Of a DNA stretch of 64,000 nt, positions 44,739-53,236 are shown piece after piece. A model generated the notes under the pieces. It searched no databases, was not told the DNA's origin, and was given only the letters and a program-made list of their open reading frames with translations. This stretch comes from UPXZ01 sp964498765 (lineage in GTDB: Bacteria > Bacteroidota > Bacteroidia > Bacteroidales > Paludibacteraceae), in contig CAZCIU010000002.1 of assembly GCA_964498765.1 (NCBI GenBank), forward strand, positions 31,199 to 95,198. The letters run 5' to 3'. Made by a program: the position numbers and the translations under genes. Each line of letters starts with the position of its first letter. Positions within the stretch are counted from its first letter, which is position 1.

Positions 44739-46472
44739 TTATAAACTTTCAGCTTTTTCTACCCAAGCCTGAACGTCTTCTTTGCTTGGATTTTGCAGTT
44801 CTAATTTGTTTTTCTTGTTAATTCCGCAAATATCCTGATGCAGTTTGTTCGGATTTTGACCTTGCAAACTTTTCACGGTGATAAATCCGGCTTTTTGAAG
44901 CACAGCTACCCAAGCTTCCGGTACGCCGATAGCGGTATATTTCTCAGTACTGTCAGTTTTCACCGTTTTTTCCGGTTTCATTTGTGGGAAAAACAGCACT
45001 TCTTGAATGGCTTGTTGACCTGTAAGCAGCATCACAAGGCGATCCATCCCAATTCCCATTCCGGAAGTTGGCGGCATTCCGTATTCCAGCGAACGCACGA
45101 AATCCAAGTCAATAAACATCGCTTCGTCGTCGCCTTTTTCGCTCAGTTTGAGTTGCTCTTGGAAGCGTTCCAACTGGTCAATCGGGTCGTTCAGTTCCGA
45201 ATATGCGTTGGCTAGTTCTTTTCCATTAACCATCAATTCAAATCGCTCTGTCAAATCCGGATTACTTCTGTGAAGCTTACAAAGCGGGCTCATTTCACGC
45301 GGATAATCGGTGATAAACGTTGGTTGAATGTAATTTCCTTCGCATTTTTCGCCGAAAATTTCATCAATCAATTTGCCTTTACCCATTGTTTCATCGGTTT
45401 CTATGTTGAGCTTTTTACAAACATCGCGCAGTTCAGCTTCATTCATTCCGGCAATGTCAAAACCCGTAAATTCTTTGATGCTGTCAATCATCGAAATGCG
45501 TTTGTAAGGCGCTTTGAAATCAATTTCATTGTCACCGATTTTCACTTTTGTGGTTCCGTTTACGTCCAAGCACACTTTTTCAACCATTTGCTCTGTAAAT
45601 TCCATCATCCAGTTGTAATCTTTGTACGCCACGTAAATTTCCATTGCTGTAAATTCCGGATTGTGCGTGCGGTCCATTCCTTCGTTACGGAAGTTTTTGG
45701 AAAATTCATAAACACCTTCAAAACCACCTACAATCAATCTTTTCAAATATAATTCATTGGCAATTCGCAAATAAAGCGGAATGTCCAGCGCATTGTGATG
45801 CGTAGTAAACGGACGTGCTGACGCGCCGCCAGGAATGGATTGCAAAATCGGTGTTTCTACCTCGATGTAACCTTGAGAATTAAAGAAATCACGCATAGAT
45901 TGATAGACTTTGGTACGTTTGATAAAGATGTCTTTCACACCTTCATTCACCACTAAATCCACGTATCGCTGACGATAACGATGTTCCGGATCATCAAACG
46001 AGTCGTAAGCCACGCCGTCTTTGTATTTCACAATTGGAAGCGGTTTCAGGGATTTACTTAACACGCTAAGTTCCTCAGCGTGAACGCTAATTTCGCCCAT
46101 TTGTGTACGGAAAACGTAGCCTTTGATACCAATAAAATCGCCGATGTCCAGCAGTTTTTTGAAAACTGTATTGTACATTTCCGGCTGAGCTTCGGTGTTT
46201 ATATCATCACGTGAAACGTAAACCTGAATACGTCCTTTGCTATCTTGAAGTTCCACAAATGACGCTTTACCCATAATTCGGCGGCTCATAATTCTTCCGG
46301 CAATGCAAACTTGGCGTTTCGGCTCTTGCTCGTCGCTAAATTCTGCTTTAATATCGGTAGAATAAGCATCGGTAGGATACAATGCTGCAGGATACGGATC
46401 AATTCCTAAATTACGTAACTCACTTAAACTCTGGCGTCTGAACTGTTCTTGTTCACTTAATTCTATGTTCAT
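44739..46472 (-). CDS. lysS: Lysyl-tRNA synthetase, class II
   Basis: This 577-residue enzyme charges tRNA-Lys. An OB-fold anticodon-binding domain (about 55-150) is followed by the class II catalytic core with motif 2 FRNEGMDRTHNPEFTAMEIY and motif 3 GMGIGMDRLVMLLTG. The chain continues about 65 residues beyond the usual end with a helical segment (AWVAVLQKAGFITVKSLQGQ...) that reads like a helix-hairpin-helix unit; this tail is typical of Bacteroidota enzymes. A TACCTTTG -7 box lies about 90 bases upstream on the same strand. Confidence 0.97.
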   Translation of the reverse strand: MNIELSEQEQFRRQSLSELRNLGIDPYPAALYPTDAYSTDIKAEFSDEQEPKRQVCIAGRIMSRRIMGKASFVELQDSKGRIQVYVSRDDINTEAQPEMYNTVFKKLLDIGDFIGIKGYVFRTQMGEISVHAEELSVLSKSLKPLPIVKYKDGVAYDSFDDPEHRYRQRYVDLVVNEGVKDIFIKRTKVYQSMRDFFNSQGYIEVETPILQSIPGGASARPFTTHHNALDIPLYLRIANELYLKRLIVGGFEGVYEFSKNFRNEGMDRTHNPEFTAMEIYVAYKDYNWMMEFTEQMVEKVCLDVNGTTKVKIGDNEIDFKAPYKRISMIDSIKEFTGFDIAGMNEAELRDVCKKLNIETDETMGKGKLIDEIFGEKCEGNYIQPTFITDYPREMSPLCKLHRSNPDLTERFELMVNGKELANAYSELNDPIDQLERFQEQLKLSEKGDDEAMFIDLDFVRSLEYGMPPTSGMGIGMDRLVMLLTGQQAIQEVLFFPQMKPEKTVKTDSTEKYTAIGVPEAWVAVLQKAGFITVKSLQGQNPNKLHQDICGINKKNKLELQNPSKEDVQAWVEKAESL

Positions 46473-46562
46473 TTCTTTCTTAAATTAATTCTAAATGTAT
46501 TAATGGAATGAGATTTATGGCTTTTTTCAGCCGACTTCAAATCATATTGTCAAAAATATTTG

Positions 46563-46570
46563 CAAAGGTA
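46563..46570 (-). promoter_or_regulatory. -7 box of lysS
   Basis: TACCTTTG on the minus strand, 91 bases before lysS, matches TAnnTTTG. No clear -33 element. Confidence 0.45.
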
Positions 46571-46648
46571 CAAAAAAAGAGTGAATTCGAGAATGAGATT
46601 GTGGAAATCTAAGTAAAGGAAAATGGAAGAATTTCAAATTTTTATGCT

Positions 46649-46656
46649 TAATTTTG
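46649..46656 (+). promoter_or_regulatory. -7 box of the kinase-RapZ fusion gene
   Basis: TAATTTTG lies 38 bases before the ATG at 46694 and matches the consensus. No clear -33 element. Confidence 0.45.
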
Positions 46657-46693
46657 CAGGAAGATTTAAATTTTCAAATTCCTAAGATGATAT

Positions 46694-48127
46694 ATGGCTA
46701 CTTTAAAAGATTTATTCAAGAAAGCAACCGGCACAAAAGCAGATACAGAAGTTCGTTTGACCGTTTCAGGTTCAAACCGAAAATATTACCGATTAAAAAA
46801 CAAGGAAATTTCACTAATAGGCGTAGTAGGAACGTCAGTAGAGGAAAATATTGCTTTTATAGAAATGTCAAAGCACTTTACGGCTAAAGGTTTACCAACA
46901 CCGAAATTTATTTTGAAATCCGACGACAACCTCTTGTATTTGCAGGAAGATTTGGGTGATTTGGTGCTGTTTGATTACTTGAAAAAAGCGCGACTGACAC
47001 GCGTTTTTAGTGCTGAAGAAAAGGAAGTGCTTCATAAAACGATGCATACTTTAGCCAAAATTCAGGTAAAAGGAGCGGAGGATTTTGATTTTTCTGTGTG
47101 CTATCCGCAGCCTGAATTTAACAAACGTTCAGTTCTTTGGGATTTGAATTATTTCAAATATTGTTTCTTAAAAGCCACCGGATTGGATTTTCAGGAAAGC
47201 CAATTAGAAGATGATTTCGAGAGATTTGCCGATACACTTTTGAAGGCACCGATTAATTGCTTTATGTATCGCGATTTTCAGAGCAGAAATGTGATGTTGA
47301 AAGATAATGAACCGTATTTTATTGATTATCAAGGCGGAAGACGTGGCCCTGTTTATTACGATGTGGCTTCGTTTCTTTGGCAGGCAAAAGCACAATACGG
47401 AGCAGAATTACGTGAAGAACTACTTCAAACTTACCTGAATTCGCTACGTGAACATCAAAAAGTGAATGAAGCTGAATTCAAAAAAATGCTGGATAAATAC
47501 GTGCTGTTCCGTTTGCTTCAAGTGCTTGGTGCTTATGGATTTAGAGGCTATTTTGAGAAAAAACCGCATTTCTTGCAAAGCATTCCTTTCGCCCTTGAAA
47601 ATCTGCGCGAAGTGATGGAACGTAGTGATTTTTCTTCCTATACTTACCTTCTGAAAGTGCTGGAAGATATGGCGGCTTTGAAGCAATTCCAGGAAGTAAA
47701 TCTGGACAAACCGCTGGTTGTAACTGTTTACAGTTTTTCCTATAAAAAAGGCATTCCAAACGATGACAGCGGCAATGGTGGTGGTTTTGTTTTTGATTGT
47801 CGTGCAGTGAATAATCCCGGAAAATACGAACGTTTTTCGTCGCTAAACGGACTTGACGAGCCTGTAATTCATTTTCTGGAAGAAGATGGCGAAATTGTGA
47901 ATTTGCTGAACAATGCCTATGAAATGGTGGATAGTTCCGTAAAACGCTATATGGATCGAAAATTTACCAATTTGATGGTTTCGTTCGGATGTACCGGAGG
48001 TCAGCACCGCTCGGTGTATTCTGCACAAAAAATGGCGGAACATATTCACCAAAAATTCGGCGTGAAAGTAAATCTCGTGCATCGTGAGCAAAATATCGAG
48101 CATCAGTACAACGTGACAATTTTGTAA
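46694..48127 (+). CDS. Fusion of an AmgK-like phosphotransferase and a RapZ C-terminal domain
   Basis: This 477-residue protein has two parts. Residues about 15-310 form an aminoglycoside/choline-kinase-like phosphotransferase with Asp194 and Asn199 in MYRDFQSRN and metal-binding Asp211 in FIDYQGG. Related enzymes such as AmgK phosphorylate N-acetylmuramate or N-acetylglucosamine. Residues about 340-477 match the C-terminal domain of RapZ, including GCTGGQHRS (432-440), without RapZ's N-terminal Walker ATPase. In E. coli this domain binds glucosamine-6-phosphate and a regulatory RNA. The fusion suggests an amino-sugar kinase with a built-in sensor. The first ATG fits the domain start and the promoter. 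Confidence 0.9.
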   Translation: MATLKDLFKKATGTKADTEVRLTVSGSNRKYYRLKNKEISLIGVVGTSVEENIAFIEMSKHFTAKGLPTPKFILKSDDNLLYLQEDLGDLVLFDYLKKARLTRVFSAEEKEVLHKTMHTLAKIQVKGAEDFDFSVCYPQPEFNKRSVLWDLNYFKYCFLKATGLDFQESQLEDDFERFADTLLKAPINCFMYRDFQSRNVMLKDNEPYFIDYQGGRRGPVYYDVASFLWQAKAQYGAELREELLQTYLNSLREHQKVNEAEFKKMLDKYVLFRLLQVLGAYGFRGYFEKKPHFLQSIPFALENLREVMERSDFSSYTYLLKVLEDMAALKQFQEVNLDKPLVVTVYSFSYKKGIPNDDSGNGGGFVFDCRAVNNPGKYERFSSLNGLDEPVIHFLEEDGEIVNLLNNAYEMVDSSVKRYMDRKFTNLMVSFGCTGGQHRSVYSAQKMAEHIHQKFGVKVNLVHREQNIEHQYNVTIL

Positions 48128-48162
48128 TTTTTACGGTTCGTTTTCAGGGTTAAAACGCTTAA

Positions 48163-48258
48163 AAATCCCAAAAGTCGTTCCGATTATGTGTGATTTTGGC
48201 AAAAAGTCGTACTACTTTTGTGTTTGTTTGGCAAAAAGTCGCACCACATTTGTGTTTT
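48163..48258. repeat. Three 32-bp direct repeats upstream of the DUF4143 ATPase gene
   Basis: Three copies follow each other without spacers: 48163-48194 (degenerate), 48195-48226 and 48227-48258. The AAAAGTCG core recurs every 32 bases (48170, 48202, 48234). Copies two and three share TTTGGCAAAAAGTCG and TTTGTGTTT. The -33 TTTG of the ATPase promoter lies inside the last copy. Confidence 0.85.
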
Positions 48259-48281
48259 ATGTGTAAAATTACTTATCTTTG
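48249..48281 (+). promoter_or_regulatory. Promoter of the DUF4143 ATPase gene
   Basis: TTTG (48249-48252), a 21-base spacer and TATCTTTG (48274-48281) make a good Bacteroidota promoter, with the transcript expected to start about 30 bases before the ATG. Confidence 0.7.
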
Positions 48282-48316
48282 CATTGAACTATTTCATTTA
48301 AAAAGAATTATCGACA

Positions 48317-49624
48317 ATGAAAAGAGATGCGATGCAGCAATTGCTAAGTTGGAAGCAAAAATCATCTAAGAAACCACTAATCATTCGTGGTGCACGGCAG
48401 GTGGGAAAATCTTGGTTGATGAAGACGTTTGGTAAAAACGAATATACTCGTACAGCCTATATCAACCTTGAGGAAATGAAACATTTGCAGTCGGTGTTTC
48501 GTCAAGATTTTGATATTCACCGAATTGTAACAGCTTTGAGCGTTGAAGCCAATGTGAAAATTGAGGCTGAAAACACATTAATTATTTTAGACGAAATTCA
48601 GGAAGTTCCTGAAGCTATAACAGCGCTCAAATATTTCAATGAAAATGCACCGGAATTTCATGTTGTTTGTGCGAGTTCATTATTGGGTGTGATGTTGCAT
48701 AGTCATACCTCGTTTCCTGTTGGCAAAGTTGAGTTTTTGGATTTGTACCCAATGAGTTTTAGGGAGTATTTAAGTGCATTGGACGAACACGGTTTGTTGA
48801 AACTATTAAATGATAAGGATTGGAGCTTAGTCAAAGCATTTAAAGAAAAATACATTCAACTTCTAAAGCAATACTATTATTTGGGAGGAATGCCGGAAGT
48901 CGTTTATCAGTTTTCAAAAAATAAAGATTTTTTTGAAGCAAGGGAAATTCAGAAGCGGATTTTACTTTCGTATGAGCAAGATTTTTCTAAACACGCACCA
49001 ATAGCAGTAGTGCCAAGAATTCGTATGCTTTGGCAATCAATTCCTGCAGAATTGGCAAAAGAAAATAAGAAATTTATTTATGGTGCAGTAAAAAGCGGAG
49101 CAAGAGCTCGAGATTATGAAATTGCTATTAACTGGTTGATTGATTGTGGATTGGTGCATAAAATAAATCGAATTTCTAAACCAGCCTTGCCAATAATTGC
49201 CAATCAAGATATAAGTGCGTTCAAGTTATATATAGTTGATGTAGGATTGCTTGCAGCAATGGGCAATTTGGATGTAAAATCGTTGCTTGAAGGCAACCGG
49301 ATTTTTGGAGAATTTAAAGGGGCATTAACCGAGCAGTATGTGTTACAGGAACTTAAGACACAGTATGATATTGTGATTAATTATTGGACGGCAGACGCAT
49401 CTAAAGCAGAGGTTGATTTTGTAGTTCAAAAATCGAATACAATCATTCCGCTGGAGGTAAAAGCAGAAGAAAACTTACAAGCGAAAAGTTTGAAAATGTA
49501 TTGTCAGAAATTTCAGCCTACTCTGGCATTAAGAACATCCATGTCTGACTTTAGAGAAGACGAATGGTTGAGTAATATTCCACTTTATTCGCTTTCCATA
49601 TTTTTTAATTCCTTAGACCTTTGA
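48317..49624 (+). CDS. AAA ATPase with DUF4143 domain
   Basis: This 435-residue protein belongs to a widespread ATPase group. Walker A is GARQVGKSW (Lys31, Ser32) and Walker B is LIILDEIQEVP. A winged-helix-like middle part and a C-terminal DUF4143 region follow. The last 80 residues contain AEVDFVVQ...IIPLEVKAEE, an Asp...Glu-x-Lys pattern like the PD-(D/E)XK nuclease fold. Such genes are often accessory and occur in many copies; their role is unknown, with defence or nucleic-acid processing often proposed. The base composition is like its neighbours. Three 32-bp repeats precede it. Confidence 0.9.
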   Translation: MKRDAMQQLLSWKQKSSKKPLIIRGARQVGKSWLMKTFGKNEYTRTAYINLEEMKHLQSVFRQDFDIHRIVTALSVEANVKIEAENTLIILDEIQEVPEAITALKYFNENAPEFHVVCASSLLGVMLHSHTSFPVGKVEFLDLYPMSFREYLSALDEHGLLKLLNDKDWSLVKAFKEKYIQLLKQYYYLGGMPEVVYQFSKNKDFFEAREIQKRILLSYEQDFSKHAPIAVVPRIRMLWQSIPAELAKENKKFIYGAVKSGARARDYEIAINWLIDCGLVHKINRISKPALPIIANQDISAFKLYIVDVGLLAAMGNLDVKSLLEGNRIFGEFKGALTEQYVLQELKTQYDIVINYWTADASKAEVDFVVQKSNTIIPLEVKAEENLQAKSLKMYCQKFQPTLALRTSMSDFREDEWLSNIPLYSLSIFFNSLDL

Positions 49625-49651
49625 AAATTAGCTGAAAATTTATTAATTTTG
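49620..49651 (+). promoter_or_regulatory. Promoter of the DUF1599-DoxX-tpiA run
   Basis: TTTG (49620-49623, inside the end of the ATPase gene), a 20-base spacer and TAATTTTG (49644-49651) fit the consensus and lie 24 bases before the next ATG. Confidence 0.7.
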
Positions 49652-49675
49652 CAGTTTGAATGCTAAACTCTTATT

Positions 49676-50218
49676 ATGAGCAATACAGACTATCAATTTG
49701 ACCATGTAATCACGATTTGCAAGGAAATTTTTGAGAAAAAGCTGAAAGATTACGGTGCATCGTGGCGGATTTTGCGGCTTACTTCTGTGACCGATCAGAT
49801 TTTTATCAAGGCCAATCGCATTCGTTCCATCGAAACGAAAGGTGTGAGCAAAGTCGGCGATGATATTCGTGGAGAATTGATTGCAATTGTGAATTACGGA
49901 ATTATCGGGCTTATTCAGTTTGAGTTAGGTGAAAGTACAAGCGATGATTTGTCGTTTGATAGAGCGATGGAACTTTACCAAAAATATATCAAAGAAGCCA
50001 AAACGCTGATGGAAGCCAAAAATCACGATTACGATGAAGCTTGGCGAATGATGCGTCCGCAATCTTACACCGATTTGATTTTGCAAAAAATCCACCGCAC
50101 CAAACAAATTGAAGATAATCAGGGCAAAACGCTGATTTCTGAAGGCATTGATGCCAACTATTTTGATATGATAAATTATGCAGTTTTCGGATTAATCAAG
50201 ATTGAATTCGAAAAATAG
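49676..50218 (+). CDS. DUF1599 domain protein
   Basis: This 180-residue cytoplasmic protein is made of two similar halves. KKLKDYGASWRILRLTSVTDQIFIKANRIRSIE in the first corresponds to AKNHDYDEAWRMMRPQSYTDLILQKIHRTKQIE in the second, so the domain was duplicated. The family is of unknown function; it has been linked by others to nucleotide modification, but I cannot confirm that from the sequence. In Bacteroidales it commonly precedes a DoxX-like gene and tpiA, as here. The next gene begins 23 bases after its stop. Confidence 0.88.
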   Translation: MSNTDYQFDHVITICKEIFEKKLKDYGASWRILRLTSVTDQIFIKANRIRSIETKGVSKVGDDIRGELIAIVNYGIIGLIQFELGESTSDDLSFDRAMELYQKYIKEAKTLMEAKNHDYDEAWRMMRPQSYTDLILQKIHRTKQIEDNQGKTLISEGIDANYFDMINYAVFGLIKIEFEK

Positions 50219-50241
50219 CACTCAATATACAGCTAAGAAAG

Positions 50242-51402
50242 ATGAGAAGAAATAAAACGTACAGACCAATTTCCACAAGTACACGCACTGAAACGCCACT
50301 TCAAAAAACGGGCACTATTGTTTTGGAAGTTATACGCTTGATACTGGCTGCCGTGTTTATTTTTTCCGGATTTGTAAAAGCGATTGATCCACTAGGCTCA
50401 ACATATAAATTCGAAGATTATCTTAATTCTTTCGGTGGATTTTTTGCCGAATTGACTTTCTTGGCTCTTCCTGCCGCAATCGCACTTTCTACGTTGGAAT
50501 TGGTTATTGGTTTGAGTTTTTTGCTGAAAGTAAAACTAAAAACCACCTCAATCATCGCGTTGCTATTTATGCTCGTGATGCTTCCACTTACACTTTACAT
50601 CGCTATTTATAATCCGGTGACAGATTGCGGTTGCTTTGGCGATGCGCTTATCATTTCCAACTGGGCAACATTTTACAAAAACATATTTATCACCTTGTTT
50701 ATAGTACTTGTGCTGATTTTCAATCGGAAATTCAGAAAACTATTTATGCCGGGCGTAGAATGGATTTTGTCCATCGTATTTGTGTTGATTGGGGTAGGGC
50801 TTTCCATTCATAGTTACAGACATTTACCGATGATTGATTTCAGACCATATAAAGTAGGTGTGAATATTCCCGAAGCAATGAAAGTACCTGCCGGAAAACC
50901 GGTTGATAAATATGAAACGAAATTAATTTACGATAAAGACGGAATAAAAAAAGAATACACGCTTGAAAACTACCCGAAAAACGACAGTACTTGGGTATTT
51001 GTAGAACAAAAATCCACACTGATTGAGAAAGGATTTATACCGCCAATTCATAATTTTACCATCGTAGATCAGCATCAGAACGATATTACTGACCAATTGC
51101 TCAGCAAAAACGGAAAAGTGCATTTCTTGGTAATGTATAATATTAATAAAGCATCAGAAAAAGGCGCAAAAGTAGCTGAGGAAGTTTATCAACGCGCTTT
51201 GGCAAACAAAGAGCCCTTTTATGCACTTACAGCATCTTCTGATGAAGACATTGAAAAACTGAGAAAAGAAACCGGAATTACATATCCATTCTGCAAAACT
51301 GATCCGATTACTTTGAAAACCATCGTTCGTGCCAATCCGGGCTTGATGTCAATTGAAAACGGAACGATTATAGGAAAATGGAACTGGCGTGATTTGAAGT
51401 AA
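50242..51402 (+). CDS. DoxX/MauE-like membrane protein of the BT_3928 family
   Basis: This 386-residue protein has a four-helix DoxX/MauE-like membrane region (about 25-165) with YNPVTDCGCFGDA between helices, the usual Cys-Gly-Cys motif of MauE-type redox proteins, and a fifth helix (about 173-190). The C-terminal half is periplasmic and beta/alpha-rich. It might be thioredoxin-like without a CxxC (KVHFLVMYNINKASEKGAKV...). Members of this family next to tpiA are known in Bacteroides. A role in disulfide or quinone redox exchange is inferred from the motif only. Confidence 0.82.
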   Translation: MRRNKTYRPISTSTRTETPLQKTGTIVLEVIRLILAAVFIFSGFVKAIDPLGSTYKFEDYLNSFGGFFAELTFLALPAAIALSTLELVIGLSFLLKVKLKTTSIIALLFMLVMLPLTLYIAIYNPVTDCGCFGDALIISNWATFYKNIFITLFIVLVLIFNRKFRKLFMPGVEWILSIVFVLIGVGLSIHSYRHLPMIDFRPYKVGVNIPEAMKVPAGKPVDKYETKLIYDKDGIKKEYTLENYPKNDSTWVFVEQKSTLIEKGFIPPIHNFTIVDQHQNDITDQLLSKNGKVHFLVMYNINKASEKGAKVAEEVYQRALANKEPFYALTASSDEDIEKLRKETGITYPFCKTDPITLKTIVRANPGLMSIENGTIIGKWNWRDLK

Positions 51403-51487
51403 TATTTGTATTTAGAAAAATTAGTTATCAATAAAATAAAACCAACTTTTCAGAAATAGAAAAGTTTTTTATCCCTAAGTATTAAAA

Positions 51488-52243
51488 ATGAGAAAAAACA
51501 TTGTAGCAGGTAACTGGAAAATGAACAAAAGCCTGCAAGAAGGATTGGCGTTGGCCGCTGAGTTAAATAATGTATTAGCTGATGCTAAACCAAACTGCGA
51601 AGTTGTAATTGGTACGCCATTTATCCATTTGGCAAGCGTGGCAAATGCAGTGGATACTGCAAAAATTCACGTTGCAGCTCAAAACTGTGCTGACAAAGAA
51701 GCGGGTGCTTATACAGGTGAAGTGAGTGCGTCTATGGTAAAATCTACCGGAGCTGAGTACGTAATTTTAGGTCACTCTGAGCGTCGTGCTTACTATGGCG
51801 AAACATACGAAATTTTGAAAAATAAAGTGCTTTTGGCATTGGCAAACGAACTAAAACCAATTTTCTGCATCGGAGAATTGAAAGAAGAGCGCGAAGCTAA
51901 CAAACAAAACGAAGTTGTAAAAGCACAATTAGAAGGTTCAGTTTTCAACCTTTCAGCTGAAGAATTTGGTAAAATCGTTTTGGCTTATGAGCCGGTTTGG
52001 GCTATCGGTACAGGACTTACTGCAACTTCTGCTCAAGCACAAGAAATTCACGCATACATCCGCAGCCTGATTGTAGAAAAATACGGAAAAGAAGTAGCTG
52101 AAAACACAACTATCCTTTACGGTGGAAGCTGTAATCCTGGCAATGCAAAAGAACTTTTTGCAAATCCTGATGTGGATGGCGGTTTGATCGGTGGTGCTTC
52201 TTTAAAATCAGCTGATTTCAAAGCTATTATCGACGCTTTCTAA
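51488..52243 (+). CDS. tpiA: Triosephosphate isomerase
   Basis: This 251-residue glycolytic enzyme interconverts dihydroxyacetone phosphate and glyceraldehyde-3-phosphate. Active-site residues are all present: Asn9 and Lys11 (AGNWKMNKS), His96 (LGHSERR) and Glu168 (AYEPVWAIGTG). The C-terminal phosphate loop is YGGSCNPGNA and GGLIGGASL. The length is normal, and a terminator follows. Confidence 0.98.
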   Translation: MRKNIVAGNWKMNKSLQEGLALAAELNNVLADAKPNCEVVIGTPFIHLASVANAVDTAKIHVAAQNCADKEAGAYTGEVSASMVKSTGAEYVILGHSERRAYYGETYEILKNKVLLALANELKPIFCIGELKEEREANKQNEVVKAQLEGSVFNLSAEEFGKIVLAYEPVWAIGTGLTATSAQAQEIHAYIRSLIVEKYGKEVAENTTILYGGSCNPGNAKELFANPDVDGGLIGGASLKSADFKAIIDAF

Positions 52244-52276
52244 GAAAAAATCTTTTTCGATTATATAAAACAACAA

Positions 52277-52314
52277 ATAAGTCCTGTAATCTTTTTGATT
52301 ACAGGATTTATTGT
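52277..52314 (+). terminator. tpiA terminator
   Basis: A 15-bp stem with one wobble (52277-52291 with 52297-52311) and a 5-T loop lies 34 bases after tpiA. The downstream T-run is short. Confidence 0.72.
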
Positions 52315-52322
52315 TAATTTTG
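52315..52322 (+). promoter_or_regulatory. -7 box of the YciO/YrdC gene
   Basis: TAATTTTG lies 41 bases before the ATG. A TTTG at 52294-52297 is 17 bases away, slightly short, and lies inside the tpiA terminator. Confidence 0.45.
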
Positions 52323-52362
52323 CAGGCTCATTTTATACAAAATTTGTATCTCTTTTATTGAA

Positions 52363-52968
52363 ATGGTAAAAATTTACGAAGAAAATCCGAATCCGATTAA
52401 AATCCGCCACGTGGTGGAAGTGTTGCGTAATGGTGGAGTAATCATAATTCCTACCGATACGGTTTATGCTTTTGCTTGTGATATTTTTAATTCAAAAGGA
52501 GTGGAGATAATTTCGAAAATTAAAAATCTGGAAGACAAAAAGTCCAATTTGTCTTTCGTTTGCCATGAAATGAGCCAGGTGAGCGAGTATGCCAAAATGG
52601 ACGATGCAGCTTTCAAACTGATGAAGAAAAATCTGCCCGGTCCGTTTACGTTTATTTTGCAGGGCAGCAACAGCTTACCGAAACTTTTCAAAAACAGAAA
52701 AAATGTAGGAATTCGCATTCCAAACAATAATATTACCTTGGAAATAGTGCGTGAATTGGGAAATCCCATTATGGTCAGCTCTATTCTCACCAATGATTCC
52801 ATTCAGGAATATTTTACCGATCCAGAATTAATTCGCGAAAAATACGACCATCGGGTAGATTTGGTAATTGATGGTGGTTTTGGCGGATTATTGCATTCTA
52901 CCATTATCGACTGCACAGGTGACGAGCCCGAACTGGTGCGTGAAGGAGCAGGGGAGATTGCGTATTAG
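52363..52968 (+). CDS. Sua5/YciO/YrdC family protein, putative threonylcarbamoyl-AMP synthase
   Basis: This 201-residue protein has the YrdC fold. GGVIIIPTDTVYAFACD is the nucleotide-binding N-terminal block, and KKNLPGPFTFIL and a C-terminal HSTIIDCTGDEPELVREGAG complete the pattern. Proteins of this family make threonylcarbamoyl-AMP for tRNA t6A. The KSNLSFVC segment is more like YciO than YrdC/TsaC, and YciO is far less active, so the true t6A enzyme could be encoded elsewhere. It stands alone behind its own promoter. Confidence 0.88.
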   Translation: MVKIYEENPNPIKIRHVVEVLRNGGVIIIPTDTVYAFACDIFNSKGVEIISKIKNLEDKKSNLSFVCHEMSQVSEYAKMDDAAFKLMKKNLPGPFTFILQGSNSLPKLFKNRKNVGIRIPNNNITLEIVRELGNPIMVSSILTNDSIQEYFTDPELIREKYDHRVDLVIDGGFGGLLHSTIIDCTGDEPELVREGAGEIAY

Positions 52969-53066
52969 TTATTCGCCTGATTACAGCAATTTTTCCATTT
53001 TTCAGAAGATAATTTTTCATTCTCAGAATGGCTTTTCCCCTTCTTGAAAAAATCTTTTCCAATAAT

Positions 53067-53097
53067 TTTGTCAATCAAAATAAAAGCAGTATTTTTG
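53067..53097 (+). promoter_or_regulatory. Promoter of the rplM-rpsI operon
   Basis: TTTG (53067-53070), a 19-base spacer and TATTTTTG (53090-53097) match the consensus very well. The transcript would carry a leader of about 130 bases. Confidence 0.75.
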
Positions 53098-53103
53098 CAC
53101 TCC

Positions 53104-53236
53104 GTTTATTATCCCGGGAAATGGTCTTTAGGAAAATGGGTTAAATATCGTATTATGTGCCGATTAGCCTCTCTCATATTGCGATGTTCCGTTGGGCAAA
53201 GACTGAATTATTAATAATCAAACATTATAATATAAA
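53104..53236 (+). other. Long rplM leader, possible autoregulatory RNA
   Basis: The predicted 130-base leader holds more G and C than the flanking intergenic DNA, with segments such as TCCCGGGAAATGG and GTTCCGTTGGGCAAAGAC. Leaders of ribosomal protein operons often bind the encoded protein. I cannot fold it reliably by eye. Confidence 0.35.

Noticed and set aside
48163..48258. Possible CRISPR array
   Set aside because: The three 32-bp units are directly adjacent without spacers, and no cas gene is present. They are tandem repeats, better read as regulatory.
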